Positions 1-8,708 of a stretch of 56,281 bases of DNA are shown in pieces. The notes under the pieces are model-generated. The model did not search any database, was not told where the DNA came from, and was given only the letters and a program-made list of their open reading frames with translations. The translations under genes and the position numbers were made by a program. Source of the stretch: JBDNJM01 sp041687755 (lineage in GTDB: Bacteria; Planctomycetota; UBA1135; GCA-002686595); the NCBI GenBank assembly GCA_041687755.1, contig JBDNJM010000090.1, forward strand, positions 1 through 56,281, written 5' to 3'. Within the stretch, counting starts at the first letter, position 1. Every line of letters starts with the position of its first letter.

Positions 1-17
1 ACGGAGGGCTGGGTCGT

Positions 18-817
18 ATGAGCAGCCGAGAGATCCCCGAGCCTGCGCTGCTCGACACAGAACTCCGCGAGCTGCGGCTACCGTCGATCGCCCAAGGGTC
101 GCGTCAGACGGCGAGCGAAGCTGCACGTCGAGGAACCACCTACCCCAACTTTCTCGCTGAACGGGTACACCTAGAAGTCACTGATCGGCGCGAACGGCGG
201 ATACGTCCTCGCATCAGGGACGCGCACTTCCCGTCGGTGAAGACGCTGGATGCCTTCGATTTTTCGCGGCAGCCGGCGGTGTCGCGTGACGAAGTGCTGA
301 AGCTGGCTCGGGGTGACTTTGTCACCCGGTCAGGGAACGTCGTCATCCCGGCGAGCTCGGGACGGGCAAGACACACCTGGCATCCGCCATCGGCTTCGCC
401 TGCTGCCAGCACGGCTACCGCGTGCGCTTCACGACAGCGGCCGAACTCACGACAACGCTTGTCGAGGCCAAGGCCGCGGACCGGCTGTCGCGGAAGCTCG
501 ACCAGCTCGCACGCTTCGACCCGGTCGTCATCGATGAACTCGGCTCCGTGCCCTTCGATCGGGCGGGCGCGGACCTGCTTTTTTCCTTCATCGCGAAGGT
601 CTACGAGTACCGCAGCCTGATCGTCACCACGAACCTGCCTTTCGGCCGGTGGAGCGAGGTCTTTCAGGACGCGACAGCAGCCGCTGCGGTCATCGACGGA
701 GTCGTGCACCACGCGACGATCCTGCAGACCGAAGGGAAGAGCTACCGGCTGCAGGCCGCCGAGGACGCCCGAGCGACGGCGAAGGACGAGGAGCCAGGCG
801 AGCCCAGGCTGGGCTAG
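18..817 (+). pseudogene. istB: IS21-family IstB ATPase, frameshifted
   Basis: IstB is the AAA+ helper ATPase of IS21-type transposition and works with the IstA transposase, which would lie left of the window edge. The first 110 codons (from ATG 18) match the IstB N-terminus, including the stretch FPSVKTLDAFDFS. The Walker A motif GELGTGKTH then appears in a different frame from base 350, followed by the Walker B-like VVIDELGSVPFD and the sensor stretch IVTTNLPF. A single-base loss at about 349-350 explains the break. Joined, the two parts make about 265 aa, the normal family length. Because the shift falls just before the P-loop, no working ATPase can be made. An assembly error is the alternative, but the neighbouring fragments are also broken. 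Confidence 0.88.
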
Positions 818-878
818 GAAGCCGGATTGCGCCGCCCCCTCGGGGGGCGGCCCCGGCCGGGGGCCAGGGAGGCGTGCC

Positions 879-1121
879 CAACCGAACCAGTTCCGCGTAC
901 TCCTTGCGGCCGCAGCCTTCGTCCTCTTCCAGGAACTTCGGCGCTCGCTCAAGAAGACCGCGCTGAGCCGCGCGACAGTGGGCACCCTTCGCGTCCGCCT
1001 GTGAAAAAGCGGGGCGACGGTGACCGAAAGCGTGAGGCGCATCGTCGTCTCGATGCCAAGCAGCCATCCGTGGAAAGACCTCTGGCGACTCGCAACGCTA
1101 AGGGTCGCCACCCTTTCCTGA
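879..1121 (+). pseudogene. IS1380-family transposase, C-terminal relic
   Basis: This frame has no start codon but reads NQFRVLLAAAAFVLFQELRR, then ATVGTLRVRL, an in-frame TGA at 1002-1004, and then ESVRRIVVSMPSSHPWKDLW. From memory this is the C-terminal signature of IS1380-group DDE transposases (a lysis-of-frame helix, then SVRRVVVHLPSSYP-like text). Only the last 80 or so codons remain, and they directly follow the istB relic. It is a nested or adjacent insertion-sequence remnant with no function. The family assignment rests on recognition of this tail only. Confidence 0.6.
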
Positions 1122-1342
1122 AGGGCTCTGCGCGAAGTAGAGCCGGACTCGAATTGCGCCAGAGGTCCGTCCCCAACTCAATTTTCGGACAGAATTGGGC
1201 ACGACCGGCCAATGTGTCAGGGTGCAGGCGGTCAAATGTTGGTCGAAGACGCAAGAATTGGCCTGTGTAGGCCGAACTTTGGTGATCCGAGCGGTCCGCT
1301 ACTACGCTTCGTAAATAGTCCGGGCTAAGGGTGCACCTGACG

Positions 1343-1537
1343 CTCCAGCAGCACCCGGTCCAGACCGTCCGGTCGGTGTGTGTTAGGACCGGTTTGACGA
1401 CGCCGACCGTGGGGGCGGAGATGCGCGGTCTGATGAAGCTCGGCATCGTCAGCGAATTGACGGGCAGGGAACGCGATCGGGTCTTCAGCTACGGTCGCTA
1501 GTTGGAGTTGCTGAACGAGGGGACGGTCCAGCCCTAG
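1343..1537 (+). pseudogene. Fic-family protein, C-terminal winged-helix relic
   Basis: In one frame this reads LQQHPVQTV, GLTTPTVGAEMRGLMKLG, IVSELTGRERDRVFSYGR, a TAG at 1499-1501, then LELLNEGT. This is the winged-helix tail typical of Fic/DOC AMP-transferase family proteins (usual form: tGl...TV...l..LGIv.E.TGr.R.rvf.Y..yL.iL.eGt). The catalytic HPFxDGNGR part is absent. It belongs to a different Fic subfamily from the intact Fic gene at 7587-8708, so it is not a local duplicate. The in-frame TAG and the missing 5' part mark it as debris. Confidence 0.7.
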
Positions 1538-1832
1538 ATCGCCCTTCAGGGTGGTGCCCGATGTTCAGAGCGTTGCGCGTTTTTTCTGGGGCGCGAAGCG
1601 AAGAGCAAGGGGGGCCGGCATTGGACCTAGTCGGGGCGCTCACTCTCCCGGGGCAAGTTCACCCCCTTCCTTCCGAAGTGGGTGGGGCCCCCCGGGAGGG
1701 TCTGGGGTCTCGCTCACCGCATTGGGGTCAGCGGGCCGCTTGGCCATGCCTCGTGCTCGGAGAATTGCCCGCGTGGGGCGCCGTCCCCTATCGGCCTCTA
1801 GCCATGCTCCACCCAAGCGGCGCCGGTCCTTG
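1538..1832. other. Gap with REP-like element, no gene
   Basis: No convincing coding frame was found between the Fic relic and the next gene. The stretch holds the first copy of a palindromic repeat (1645-1698, listed separately). Confidence 0.5.
1645..1698. repeat. REP-like palindromic element, copy 1
   Basis: A left arm CTCCCGGGG (1645-1653) pairs perfectly with a right arm CCCCGGGAG (1690-1698). Between them lies the core CCCCCTTCCTTCCGAAGTGG (1662-1681). The same core, again flanked by complementary arms of different sequence, recurs at 7398-7441. Conserved core with compensating arms in two non-coding places suggests a dispersed extragenic palindrome rather than chance. Confidence 0.55.
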
Positions 1833-2216
1833 TCACTTCCCGATGGCTGCTGCGAGTCCTTCGGGGTCAGCGACGCTAACCCAGAGTTTCGAGTGATCTT
1901 GGAAGCCGAGCACCTTCGGGACCTTATGCTCGAAGGCGATGCTAAGTCCGCTCTTGTGGTTGGTGCCGAAGGTGATGCCGTCATCGCCCTTGGCGAAGCT
2001 GAGGCGCAGGCCGACTGCGGTGTACCAGCGATGGGGGCCAGTCACGAGCGTGTGATCGACGTTCTCGATGGTGGTCTCGATGCGCTTGCGGCCGAACGTG
2101 GCTCGGAGGTCTCCGTCGGATGTCACTTCGACGCCATCGCTGTCGCTGACCCCGAGCGCTACGAACAGAGGCTTCCAGCGATTGTCGAGTCGGTAGGGAA
2201 AGAACTGGCTGGTCAT
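1833..2216 (-). CDS. Conserved hypothetical protein, about 127 aa
   Basis: The 127-aa product starts MTSQFFPYRLDN and contains KPLFVALGVSDSDGVEV, an RIETTIENVDHTLVTG segment, a WYTAVGLRLSF segment and GITFGTNHKSGL, ending ADPEGLAAAIG. I recognise this layout as a small conserved hypothetical family found mainly in actinobacteria: strand-rich, no signal peptide, no membrane segment, probably a single cytoplasmic beta-rich domain of unknown role. It is complete and has no internal lesion, although it sits inside a cluster of transposon and gene remnants, so it may be a transferred single-gene cargo. I cannot name a function. Confidence 0.7.
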   Translation of the reverse strand: MTSQFFPYRLDNRWKPLFVALGVSDSDGVEVTSDGDLRATFGRKRIETTIENVDHTLVTGPHRWYTAVGLRLSFAKGDDGITFGTNHKSGLSIAFEHKVPKVLGFQDHSKLWVSVADPEGLAAAIGK

Positions 2217-2276
2217 GGACGGCCCTATTGTGGGGCGACGGGAGCGGAAGCGCTAAGAGCGCGGTTGGTCGGGTGA

Positions 2277-2555
2277 GATTCTGATGGGTTCGTCGGCGCG
2301 TCGGATCTCCGGTCGACGGATGATACGCGCGGGCTCTGGACAGGCACGACGGGAGTCCACAGCGACTGGAGGCAGCGGGGTATCGCCACCGCACTCAAGC
2401 GGAAGGCGATTCAGCACGCCGCGGCCGGCGGGTACGACTTCATCACGACGGCGAACGCCGAGGAGAATCACAAGCTGCTGGCGCTCAACGGCAAGCTCGG
2501 TTTTCGCGCCGTGTGCAAGTATCATGAGGTTCTGCTCGCGGAGGAACGTGTCTGA
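2277..2555 (+). pseudogene. GNAT acetyltransferase, C-terminal fragment
   Basis: The frame opens just after a TGA at 2274-2276 and has no plausible start. It carries GTTGVHSDWRQRGIATALK, the GNAT acetyl-CoA binding loop (V...RxRGIA), followed by the NxxxNxxMLxxNxxLGF-type tail, here TANAEENHKLLALNGKLGF. Only motif A and motif B of the GNAT fold remain; the N-terminal strands are gone. A functional enzyme is therefore unlikely. The fragment lies between an intact small gene and the degenerate DUF1080 copy, in keeping with a scrap region. Confidence 0.75.
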
Positions 2556-2674
2556 GCAACTTCGACAAGCTCCTCCATGGCACCCGGCACATCAGGCCTT
2601 GCCAGATCGGCCAGGAGACGGAGCGTAGGGCTGCTCTTGAGGCCGAAGACGGCGCTTGAGCGGTCCGCTTGTCG

Positions 2675-3075
2675 AAGGCGCACCGCACGCTCCAGCGGCC
2701 GGAGGGTGATCGCGCCCGCTACTTGTCGAGGGGCAGGAGCTCGACGCGGCGGAAGTCCAGCGGGTGGCTCTCCGCCTGCAGCGAGCTCTAGCCGCCGTCG
2801 AGGAGTAGCTCCGCGCCGGCAGGCAGGAGGCGTTGGGCGTCGGGGTCGTCGAGCTGGGGCTGCTGGTACTCGAGGACGACCTCGCCGTCCATCAGGTGGC
2901 GGATCACGTCGCTGCCCTACACCTCAAGCTCAAGCACGCCCCAGTCGTCGCCGCGGTAGGTTTCAGAGGTCGAGTCGGTGCAGTGGTGCTGGTCGAGCTC
3001 GCCGTCCATGACGACGTTCGTGCCCGGCGTGCACAGGTTGCCGGTCGGGCGATCGCCCTCGGGCGCTCCGCCTAG
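2675..3075 (-). pseudogene. Degenerate partial copy of DUF1080 gene 3' end
   Basis: These 401 bases are a near-identical copy of 6359-6765, which covers the 3' end of the intact DUF1080 gene plus about 45 bases beyond its stop. On the minus strand the protein text from GGAPEGDRPTGNLC to the final LLPLDK is repeated. The copy has a 6-base deletion (near 2840), a TAG in place of a Tyr codon (near 2790) and scattered substitutions. The 5' two thirds of the gene are missing, and the homology stops right after CCTAG in both copies. No protein can be expected from it. Confidence 0.9.
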
Positions 3076-3423
3076 GGGCCTCGCTCGGGCGGAGTGGTGC
3101 CATTCAGCGCAGGGGACACGTGTTCCGCGGCCGGCGTCAGTAGAGCGGGGAAGGCCTCCCCCTCCGCAGGGCGCGACTTGAGCAGGCTCCGGAGCCATCA
3201 ATGGCGCGTTGCAGTGAGGGGACTGGAACGAAACCTGTCGTGACCCGGAGTCCAACTGCACCTGAGGGAAGCATCACTGGGCTCCGCAGGAGGAAGGCGC
3301 GCAGGGGGAGCGGCTGGGCGGTCGACGCGGCGTGCGTCAGGTGGATGCGGGGGGGGAGCGAGCCTACGATGCGCAGGTCTCGGCCGAGGTCCCGGAGCAC
3401 GGGCGGGTCGCCAACCCCTTTTG
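3076..3423. other. Gap upstream of barrel gene, nothing recognised
   Basis: About 350 bases between the degenerate DUF1080 copy and the barrel gene. I see no protein family, RNA gene or strong hairpin. It should hold the promoter of the following gene, but I cannot identify it. Confidence 0.4.
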
Positions 3424-4188
3424 ATGACCATGATTCGAGCTCTTAGCCTCCTCTTTGTCTGCACCGGTTGCGTGCACTCGGGCTCCACGGTCTCCGCGCA
3501 CCGGGATCGGTTCCCGGTGAGCGTCGAGGTCGAGGGCGGAGCCCTGTGGCAGAACCGCAACGACGTGCGGATTCCGGGGGAGGAAGGGACGCGGTTCTCG
3601 ATCGCCGACCTGATCGGGGAGGGGGAGTACCCGGTCGGGCGGGTGACGGCGGACTGGGACGTCGACGAGCGGCATGCAGTGCGTGTCGTGCTCGCTCCGA
3701 TCGAGGTGGACGGGACCGGGGTGCTGGAGCAACCGACGGACTTCGCAGGGTCGACGTTCGCCCCCGGCGTGCCGACCGAGGGGGTGTACAAGTTCAACAG
3801 CTACCGGCTGGGCTACCGCTACACCTTCCTGCACACCGAGCGCTGGCGGCTGCGCGTAGGCGGCACGCTGTTCGTCCGGGACGCCAAGGTCGAGCTGACG
3901 CAGGCGGGCGTCAGCGCCTCGGACTCGAACGTGGGCCTCGTACCGCTCGCCAACTTCGCGGCGGAGTACTACCCAGCAAAGCCGGTGCGGATCGTGGCGG
4001 AGCTCGACGGGCTGGCTGCGCCCCAGGGCCGGGCGTTCGACTTCTCGCTGAAGGGGCACTTCGACCTGAGCGACCGCTGCAGCCTGAGCCTCGGCTATCG
4101 CACGATCGAGGGCGGAGCGGACAACGACGACGTGTTCAGCTTCGCCTGGCTGAACACGATCGTGGCGGGGATCACCTTTCGTTTCTGA
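3424..4188 (+). CDS. Outer-membrane beta-barrel protein
   Basis: The product is 254 aa from ATG 3424 (ATG 3430 and TTG 3421 are alternatives in frame). The first 20 residues form a hydrophobic export signal ending near VCTGC, which could be a weak lipobox. The rest is made of alternating polar and aromatic strands such as EGGALWQNRNDV, YRLGYRYTFLHTERWRLRVG and CSLSLGYRTIEGG, ending in GITFRF. The terminal Phe is the usual C-terminal signal of barrel proteins inserted by BamA. The size suits an 8- to 10-strand barrel of the OmpW/OmpA-like size class. No partner gene indicates its substrate. Confidence 0.72.
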   Translation: MTMIRALSLLFVCTGCVHSGSTVSAHRDRFPVSVEVEGGALWQNRNDVRIPGEEGTRFSIADLIGEGEYPVGRVTADWDVDERHAVRVVLAPIEVDGTGVLEQPTDFAGSTFAPGVPTEGVYKFNSYRLGYRYTFLHTERWRLRVGGTLFVRDAKVELTQAGVSASDSNVGLVPLANFAAEYYPAKPVRIVAELDGLAAPQGRAFDFSLKGHFDLSDRCSLSLGYRTIEGGADNDDVFSFAWLNTIVAGITFRF

Positions 4189-4267
4189 GGCGGACGAGCG
4201 GGGTCGGGACGTTCGGGCTGGCGGGGGTCTTGGGCTCCGTCGCGTGAGGACTGGGCCCCTTGGCTCT

Positions 4268-4750
4268 TCACTCGCCGCGCGGGTCGCGCTCGCTGCGACG
4301 GCCCTCGACGCCCTCGCACTTGATCCCGGCGCGGCGGAGCCGCTCGGTCGTCACGCCGGTTCCGGGGCTCACGCGGTCGTCGCGGTGGGTGCAGCCCACG
4401 CCGCAGGAGGGGGAGCGCTCCTTCAGGAACGCCCGGGTGATGCCGTGCGAGCGGCAGACTGCGAGGGCTTCGTTCGCTCCGCCCACGAACTCCGCGGTGA
4501 CGTCCCGACCGCCTTCGTCCACCACCTGGGCCGTGCCGTCGAGCACCTCGGCCGCCGAGCCGCCGACTTGCCAGGCTCCTGGCCGCGGTGTTGGGAGCCC
4601 GCCGGACTCCTCCGGGCAGAAGGGGACCGGGCGGAGTCCGAGCCGCGCGAGTTCGGACAGCAGGACCTCGTCGCGGTTGTCGGTCGCGACATCGGTGCAG
4701 CGCCGACCGAGCAGGCAGGCGCTGACGAGGACGGGCTCGGGTTCGGTCAC
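4268..4750 (-). CDS. DUF523 / TudS-like desulfurase
   Basis: This 160-aa protein has the three hallmarks of DUF523: VSACLLGRRC (Cys12), PFCPEESGGLPTPRPG (Cys45) and KERSPSCG (Cys116). In characterised relatives (TudS, thiouracil desulfurase) three equivalent cysteines bind a [4Fe-4S] cluster used to remove sulfur from thiolated pyrimidines, so a cytoplasmic Fe-S enzyme is likely; the substrate here is inferred from the family. Length is normal for the single-domain form. The gene stands alone on the minus strand between two plus-strand genes and looks intact. Confidence 0.88.
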   Translation of the reverse strand: MTEPEPVLVSACLLGRRCTDVATDNRDEVLLSELARLGLRPVPFCPEESGGLPTPRPGAWQVGGSAAEVLDGTAQVVDEGGRDVTAEFVGGANEALAVCRSHGITRAFLKERSPSCGVGCTHRDDRVSPGTGVTTERLRRAGIKCEGVEGRRSERDPRGE

Positions 4751-5018
4751 GGTTGGCCGCTAGGATAGCGAGCCCTTCGCGACGGAGCCTCAGGCGAGCA
4801 CTGCGCGGACGGCGCGACCTTGCACACTCTCCAGCCCTAGGTCGGGGACTGTGTCGGACACGTCAGGCGCTCTTGGGGTCAAGCCGGGGATGTGCAGCGT
4901 CAGCGCGCTCGTCGTGACTCGGGGCCTGGGCCTCGCCATCCTCGCCCGCGATCCGGAGGCGCTCGGAGGCGCTCGGAGGCGAGGCGTTCTCCGGCTGGGA
5001 GCAGGGTAGACTACGGCA
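4751..5018. other. Gap with short GC-rich tandem repeat
   Basis: No gene is recognised here. At about 4958-4984 the 10-base unit GAGGCGCTCG is repeated nearly three times. The promoters of the DUF523 gene and of the hydrolase gene should lie in this divergent gap. Confidence 0.4.
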
Positions 5019-6316
5019 GTGCAAGGCTCCGTTCCTGCTGCTTGTCCCTCTCTCGCCGCCCTCGCGCTGGCGGCCTTGGCCGGCTGCGCCGGCCGCCGGC
5101 CGCTCACTTTGATGCCGACGCCAGCGCTCTTCGAGGACCGGGCCGTCGAGCCGTTCAGCCACGTGGCCGGACCCCTGCAGACGCCCGAGACGCGGGCGTT
5201 CTTCGCGACCAACCGGTCGCACCGGGCGCACGACCCCGAGCGCCCCTACGGCGACGGGGTCGATGACGAGCTGCACCTGGGCGCCGCCATCGCGCGCATC
5301 GGAGCTCCGGGTATCGGCTGGGACGAACTGGTCGAGCTGGCGTTGGTGAACCCGCCGGACAGCAACGTGCCGGTCACGCTCGAGGACGTGGCGCACTGGG
5401 ACTCCCTAATCCACCGCGCGTCCCGGGACGTCGTCGACTGGGACGAGCGGTCCCACGGCCGCTTTGTCAAGGCGATCAACGAGGAGCTGCCGTACCATCC
5501 GGACCAGGAGATCAGGGTCTACGTGCACGGGACGAAGAGGGGGTTCGAAGCGGCGCTCGCGATGACAGGCGAGATCGAGCACTTCGCCGGCAGGGACTCC
5601 GTCGGCGTGGCCTTCGCCTGCCGGCGCACCGGGACATCTTGCATTACTTGTTCGGCGTCGACGTGCGTCGCGCCCAGCACTCCAGCGAGGCGCTGCGCGA
5701 CCTGATCAAGCTGCTGGCCCCGGAGACCCGCGCGACCCGCATCAATATCCTGTGCTGGTCGGCCGGCGGACGAGTGGTGTCGAAGGTCCTGGACGAGCTG
5801 CGCCGCGCCCATCCCGAGCTCGATCACCTCGAGGTTCGCGGTCGCTATCGGCTGGGCTCGGTCGTCTTCGCGGCCGCCGACGTCGACGACTTCCTGGGGC
5901 GCCTCCCGGCCGCTAGCGACCTGGCCCAAGAGGTGGTGGTCACGGTCACCGACAACGACGTCGCGCTGAACGCCGCCGAGCGGTACATGGGCGGTGACTC
6001 GCGCATCGGCACGGAAGACGCCGAAGACGAGACCCTGGGGTTCATCCGCTCGCACTACCTCGAGAACGTCGACATCGTCGACGTCTCCCACGGCCACGAG
6101 GTGCGCGGTTTCGACATCACCGGCCACCATTACTGGTACCGGCGTCCGTGGAACGCCAGTGACATCATCCTGTTGATGCGTACGGACCTGGGGCCGGCCC
6201 AGCGCGGTCTCAGCGCGGGCGAAATCTGAGGGTTGTGGTTCCTGGCCCCGGACTATCCGGAGCGGGTGCGCCAGGCCGCCCATTCGGTGCACGGCGACGA
6301 CTGGGCCCGGCGGTGA
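5019..6316 (+). pseudogene. Lipoprotein alpha/beta hydrolase (DUF900-like), frameshifted
   Basis: GTG 5019 opens a lipoprotein signal with lipobox LAGC, followed by FFATNRSHR and the oxyanion strand RVYVHGTKRGFEAAL typical of DUF900-type alpha/beta hydrolases. At 5620/5621 one base is missing: the frame should pass from FAW to PAHRDILHYLFG, and the continuation is in the next frame. The nucleophile motif NILCWSAGGRV follows, with Ser in the G/C-x-S-x-G position, then a Asp-rich C-terminal half. After a TGA at 6227-6229 the same frame keeps its protein character (LWFLAPDYPERVRQAAHSV) to a TGA at 6314-6316, so the ancestral gene probably ended there. The envelope-bound hydrolase is thus broken twice. 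Confidence 0.78.
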
Positions 6317-6358
6317 CGCTCGGCTCGGCTCGCGTACTCCGCGGGAGCCCGGAGTGTT

Positions 6359-6765
6359 AAGGCGCACTGCACGCTCCAGCGACCGGAGGGTGATCGCGCC
6401 CGCTACTTGTCGAGGGGCAGGAGCTCGACGCGGCGGAAGTCCAGCGGGTGGCTCTCCGCCTGCAGCGAGATATAGCCGCCGTCGAGGAGTAGCTCCGCGC
6501 CGGCAGCCAGGAGGCGTTGGGCGTCGGCGTCGCGGTCGTCGAGCTGGGGCTGCTGGTACTCGAGGACGACCTCGCCGTCCATGAGGTGGCGGATCACGTC
6601 GCTGCCTTGCACCTCAAGCTCGAGCACGACCCAGTCGTCGCCGCGGTAGGTTTCAGAGGTCGAGTCGGTGCAGTGGTGCTGGTCGAGCTCGCCGTCCATG
6701 ACGACGTTCGTGCCCGGCGTGCACAGGTTGCCGGTCGGGCGATCGCCCTCGGGCGCTCCGCCTAG
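6359..6765. repeat. Long direct repeat, parent copy of 2675-3075
   Basis: The 3' end of the DUF1080 gene and about 45 bases of its downstream flank. The second copy lies 3.7 kb to the left in the same orientation, 6 bases shorter and degenerate. Confidence 0.88.
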
Positions 6766-7203
6766 CATCTGGGCCTCGATCGAGACGGGGAAGTCCTGGT
6801 CGAGCGCCATGCTCTCGGGCGCCTGGCCGTGCAGCATCACGCCGCTGTTGCGGAACGCCCAGCCCGGGCCGCCAGAGCACTGCTCGCCGATGAAGCGGTA
6901 CTCGACACGCATGCGGTAGTGCTGGAAGGGCGTCTCGAAGAAGAGGTGTCCGAACTTGCCTTTGAACTCGCTGTAGTCGTCGTACACGACCCGCAGCAGC
7001 CCGTCCTCCACGCGGAACGTGTTCTTGGGGTTCTCGCCGAGCGGGTGCCCGGCGAACTTAGGGGTCCAGCGTTCGAGGTCGTGGCCGTTGAAGAGCGAGA
7101 TCCACTCGGGGCCGGTGCTCGCGGGGCCGTCTTGCACGGAGGAGCAAGCAGCGGTGAGCAGGAGCAGCGGGAGTCGGCCATTCAGGCGGGGGAAGTGGGT
7201 CAT
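6403..7203 (-). CDS. DUF1080 lipoprotein (3-keto-disaccharide hydrolase type)
   Basis: The 266-aa product starts at ATG 7203 with a lipoprotein-like signal (LLLLTAACSS), so it should sit on the periplasmic or outer surface. The DUF1080 jelly-roll fold is marked by GPEWISLFNGHDLERWTP near the N-terminus, then a GPGWAFRNSGVMLHGQ segment and the terminal LDFRRVELLPLDK. The family, expanded in Planctomycetota and Bacteroidota, acts on oxidised (3-keto) sugars or other glycosides; the exact substrate cannot be read from sequence. The open frame continues far upstream of this start, but only from this Met is there a signal peptide. A partial degenerate copy of its 3' end lies at 2675-3075. Confidence 0.9.
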   Translation of the reverse strand: MTHFPRLNGRLPLLLLTAACSSVQDGPASTGPEWISLFNGHDLERWTPKFAGHPLGENPKNTFRVEDGLLRVVYDDYSEFKGKFGHLFFETPFQHYRMRVEYRFIGEQCSGGPGWAFRNSGVMLHGQAPESMALDQDFPVSIEAQMLGGAPEGDRPTGNLCTPGTNVVMDGELDQHHCTDSTSETYRGDDWVVLELEVQGSDVIRHLMDGEVVLEYQQPQLDDRDADAQRLLAAGAELLLDGGYISLQAESHPLDFRRVELLPLDK

Positions 7204-7586
7204 GCGACCGACAGTAGACCGCAACGGGCTGCCTCCGGCCAATTCGCGGACGAGGGGACCTAAGTGCGTCGCCGCGCTCGCTGGGCCGCGCGTCGACCCT
7301 GCCTGGTCGACCAGCGGGAAGGTCGGCTGCTTGATCGCCGTCCCGGCATGCTGGGGCCCTGAATCGCGAGGTTGTGCGGGCGCAGAGCCTCTCTCTTCCC
7401 TCCCCCTTCCTTCCGAAGTGGGTTGAGACCCTTCGGGAGGGCCGGGGGCTCGATGTGCTGCCGCTGGCGGCAACACCGGGAGCGCTCCTGTGCGCCCGTT
7501 CCAGAGCGGCCGCCCAGGCGCAGCGGGACGGCTCGCACGCGGCCCGTGGCGTTCTCTAGCGTTGCCCGTGAGGACCTCGCGTGCTC
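7204..7586. other. Gap with REP-like repeat and hairpins
   Basis: No gene is seen. It contains the second REP-like element (7398-7441) and, just after it, a hairpin GTGCTGCCGC/GCGGCAACAC (about 7455-7476). Both lie downstream of the Fic gene stop at 7587 on the minus strand and could end its transcript, though no T-run follows. Confidence 0.45.
7398..7441. repeat. REP-like palindromic element, copy 2
   Basis: Arms CCCTCCC (7398-7404) and GGGAGGG (7435-7441) enclose the core CCCCCTTCCTTCCGAAGTGG shared with 1662-1681. The arms differ in sequence from copy 1 but remain complementary. Confidence 0.55.
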
Positions 7587-8708
7587 TCAGAGCAGCCAGG
7601 CCGAGGGTGGGCTCAGGGTGTAGCGAGTGCTGCGGCCGCCACTTGTGCTTTGGATGAGAAAGCCTGCTTGGACCAGGTGGCTTAAGTCTCGAGCGGCGGT
7701 CGCTTTCGATGCTCCGGTCAGAGAGCGGTAGTTGGAGTTGCTCAGGTTCCCCTGGAACCCTTCCGGTCCTGCATCGATCAGGCGTTGGAGGACCTTGATC
7801 TGCCTCGCGTTGAGGGACGCGGCGACGGGGAGGCGGTGGAGGATGGCGCGGGCGATTGCAGCGTCGACCTGGGTTTCGGCGCGTGCGACGGCGCGGGTGG
7901 CGCAGCCCGTGAACCAGGTGAGCCAGGGCGCCACGTCCAGCGGGCCGCGTTGGGCCGCCTCGAGTGCGCGGTAGTAGTCGTTGCGCTCGAGCAGGATTTG
8001 GTTCGAGAGGCTGAAGGTGCGCGTCGGTGACTCGGCGGCGAGGGCGAGGGCCATGTCGGACAGGGCGCGGCCGATGCGGCCGTTGCCGTCCTCGAAGGGG
8101 TGCACGGTTTCGAACCAGACGTGGGCGAGTCCGGCGCGCAGGGTCGCATCGAGGTCTCGGGCGCCGTTCCACCAGGCGAGGAACCGCTTCATCTCACGGC
8201 GCATCGCCGTGGGTGGTGGAGCTTCGAAGTGGGTTCGCTCAGCGTTGATGGCGCCGGAAAGGACGCTGATCGGAGTGCTGCGCCACTCGCCGACGAGGAG
8301 TCGTTTGGAGCGCGGGTCCTCTGCGGGGAAGAGCTTGCGGTGCCAGCCCAGCAGGCGCTCGGTCGTCAGGCGGGAGGCGGGGTCTCGAGTGGCATCGTCG
8401 AGGATCGCGACGAGTCCGGCCGAGCGTGGATCGGGGGCGGGTAGCCCGCCGGTATCCAGGCCGAGGCGGTGCGCGACCGAGGAGCGAACGCTGGCGGGCG
8501 GCAGGGATTCGCCCTCGATGGCACTCGTGCCGAGGGTGTCTTCGGAGAGGAGCTCAGCGGCGAGGGTGCTGCGCTGCTCCAGCCCTAGGGCGAGGATTCG
8601 TGTGTCGAGGTGTTGGCGTGCCTTGAGGAGCCCCGCGAGCTGGAGGGCTAGCGGGTCAGGGCGGTGCGTGAGGCTGGGCCAGTCGGGGAGCTGCCAGAGG
8701 AAGGGCAT
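7587..8708 (-). CDS. Fic family protein (AMP-transferase fold, self-inhibited type)
   Basis: The 373-aa protein has an N-terminal DUF4172-like region, the inhibitory helix motif TSAIEG (61-66, matching [ST]xxxE[GN]), the Fic core HPFEDGNGRIGR (from about residue 203) and a C-terminal winged-helix region with TGASKATAARDL that is typical of DNA binding. Proteins of this kind transfer AMP (or another nucleotide part) to a target hydroxyl and are held off by the inhibitory Glu. All active-site residues are present. A pair of palindromes abuts the start codon (8709-8768), so self-regulation through the C-terminal domain is a reasonable inference. The target is unknown. Relics of other Fic genes lie at 1343-1537 and 10432-10545. 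Confidence 0.92.
   Translation of the reverse strand: MPFLWQLPDWPSLTHRPDPLALQLAGLLKARQHLDTRILALGLEQRSTLAAELLSEDTLGTSAIEGESLPPASVRSSVAHRLGLDTGGLPAPDPRSAGLVAILDDATRDPASRLTTERLLGWHRKLFPAEDPRSKRLLVGEWRSTPISVLSGAINAERTHFEAPPPTAMRREMKRFLAWWNGARDLDATLRAGLAHVWFETVHPFEDGNGRIGRALSDMALALAAESPTRTFSLSNQILLERNDYYRALEAAQRGPLDVAPWLTWFTGCATRAVARAETQVDAAIARAILHRLPVAASLNARQIKVLQRLIDAGPEGFQGNLSNSNYRSLTGASKATAARDLSHLVQAGFLIQSTSGGRSTRYTLSPPSAWLL

Noticed and set aside
4790..5396. Minus-strand frames over the gap between the DUF523 and hydrolase genes
   Set aside because: They run antisense into the hydrolase gene and have no family text.
6403..8172. 589-codon open frame for the DUF1080 gene
   Set aside because: The upstream half is Arg/Pro-rich shadow of the Fic gene. 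The Met at 7203 is followed by a lipoprotein signal.
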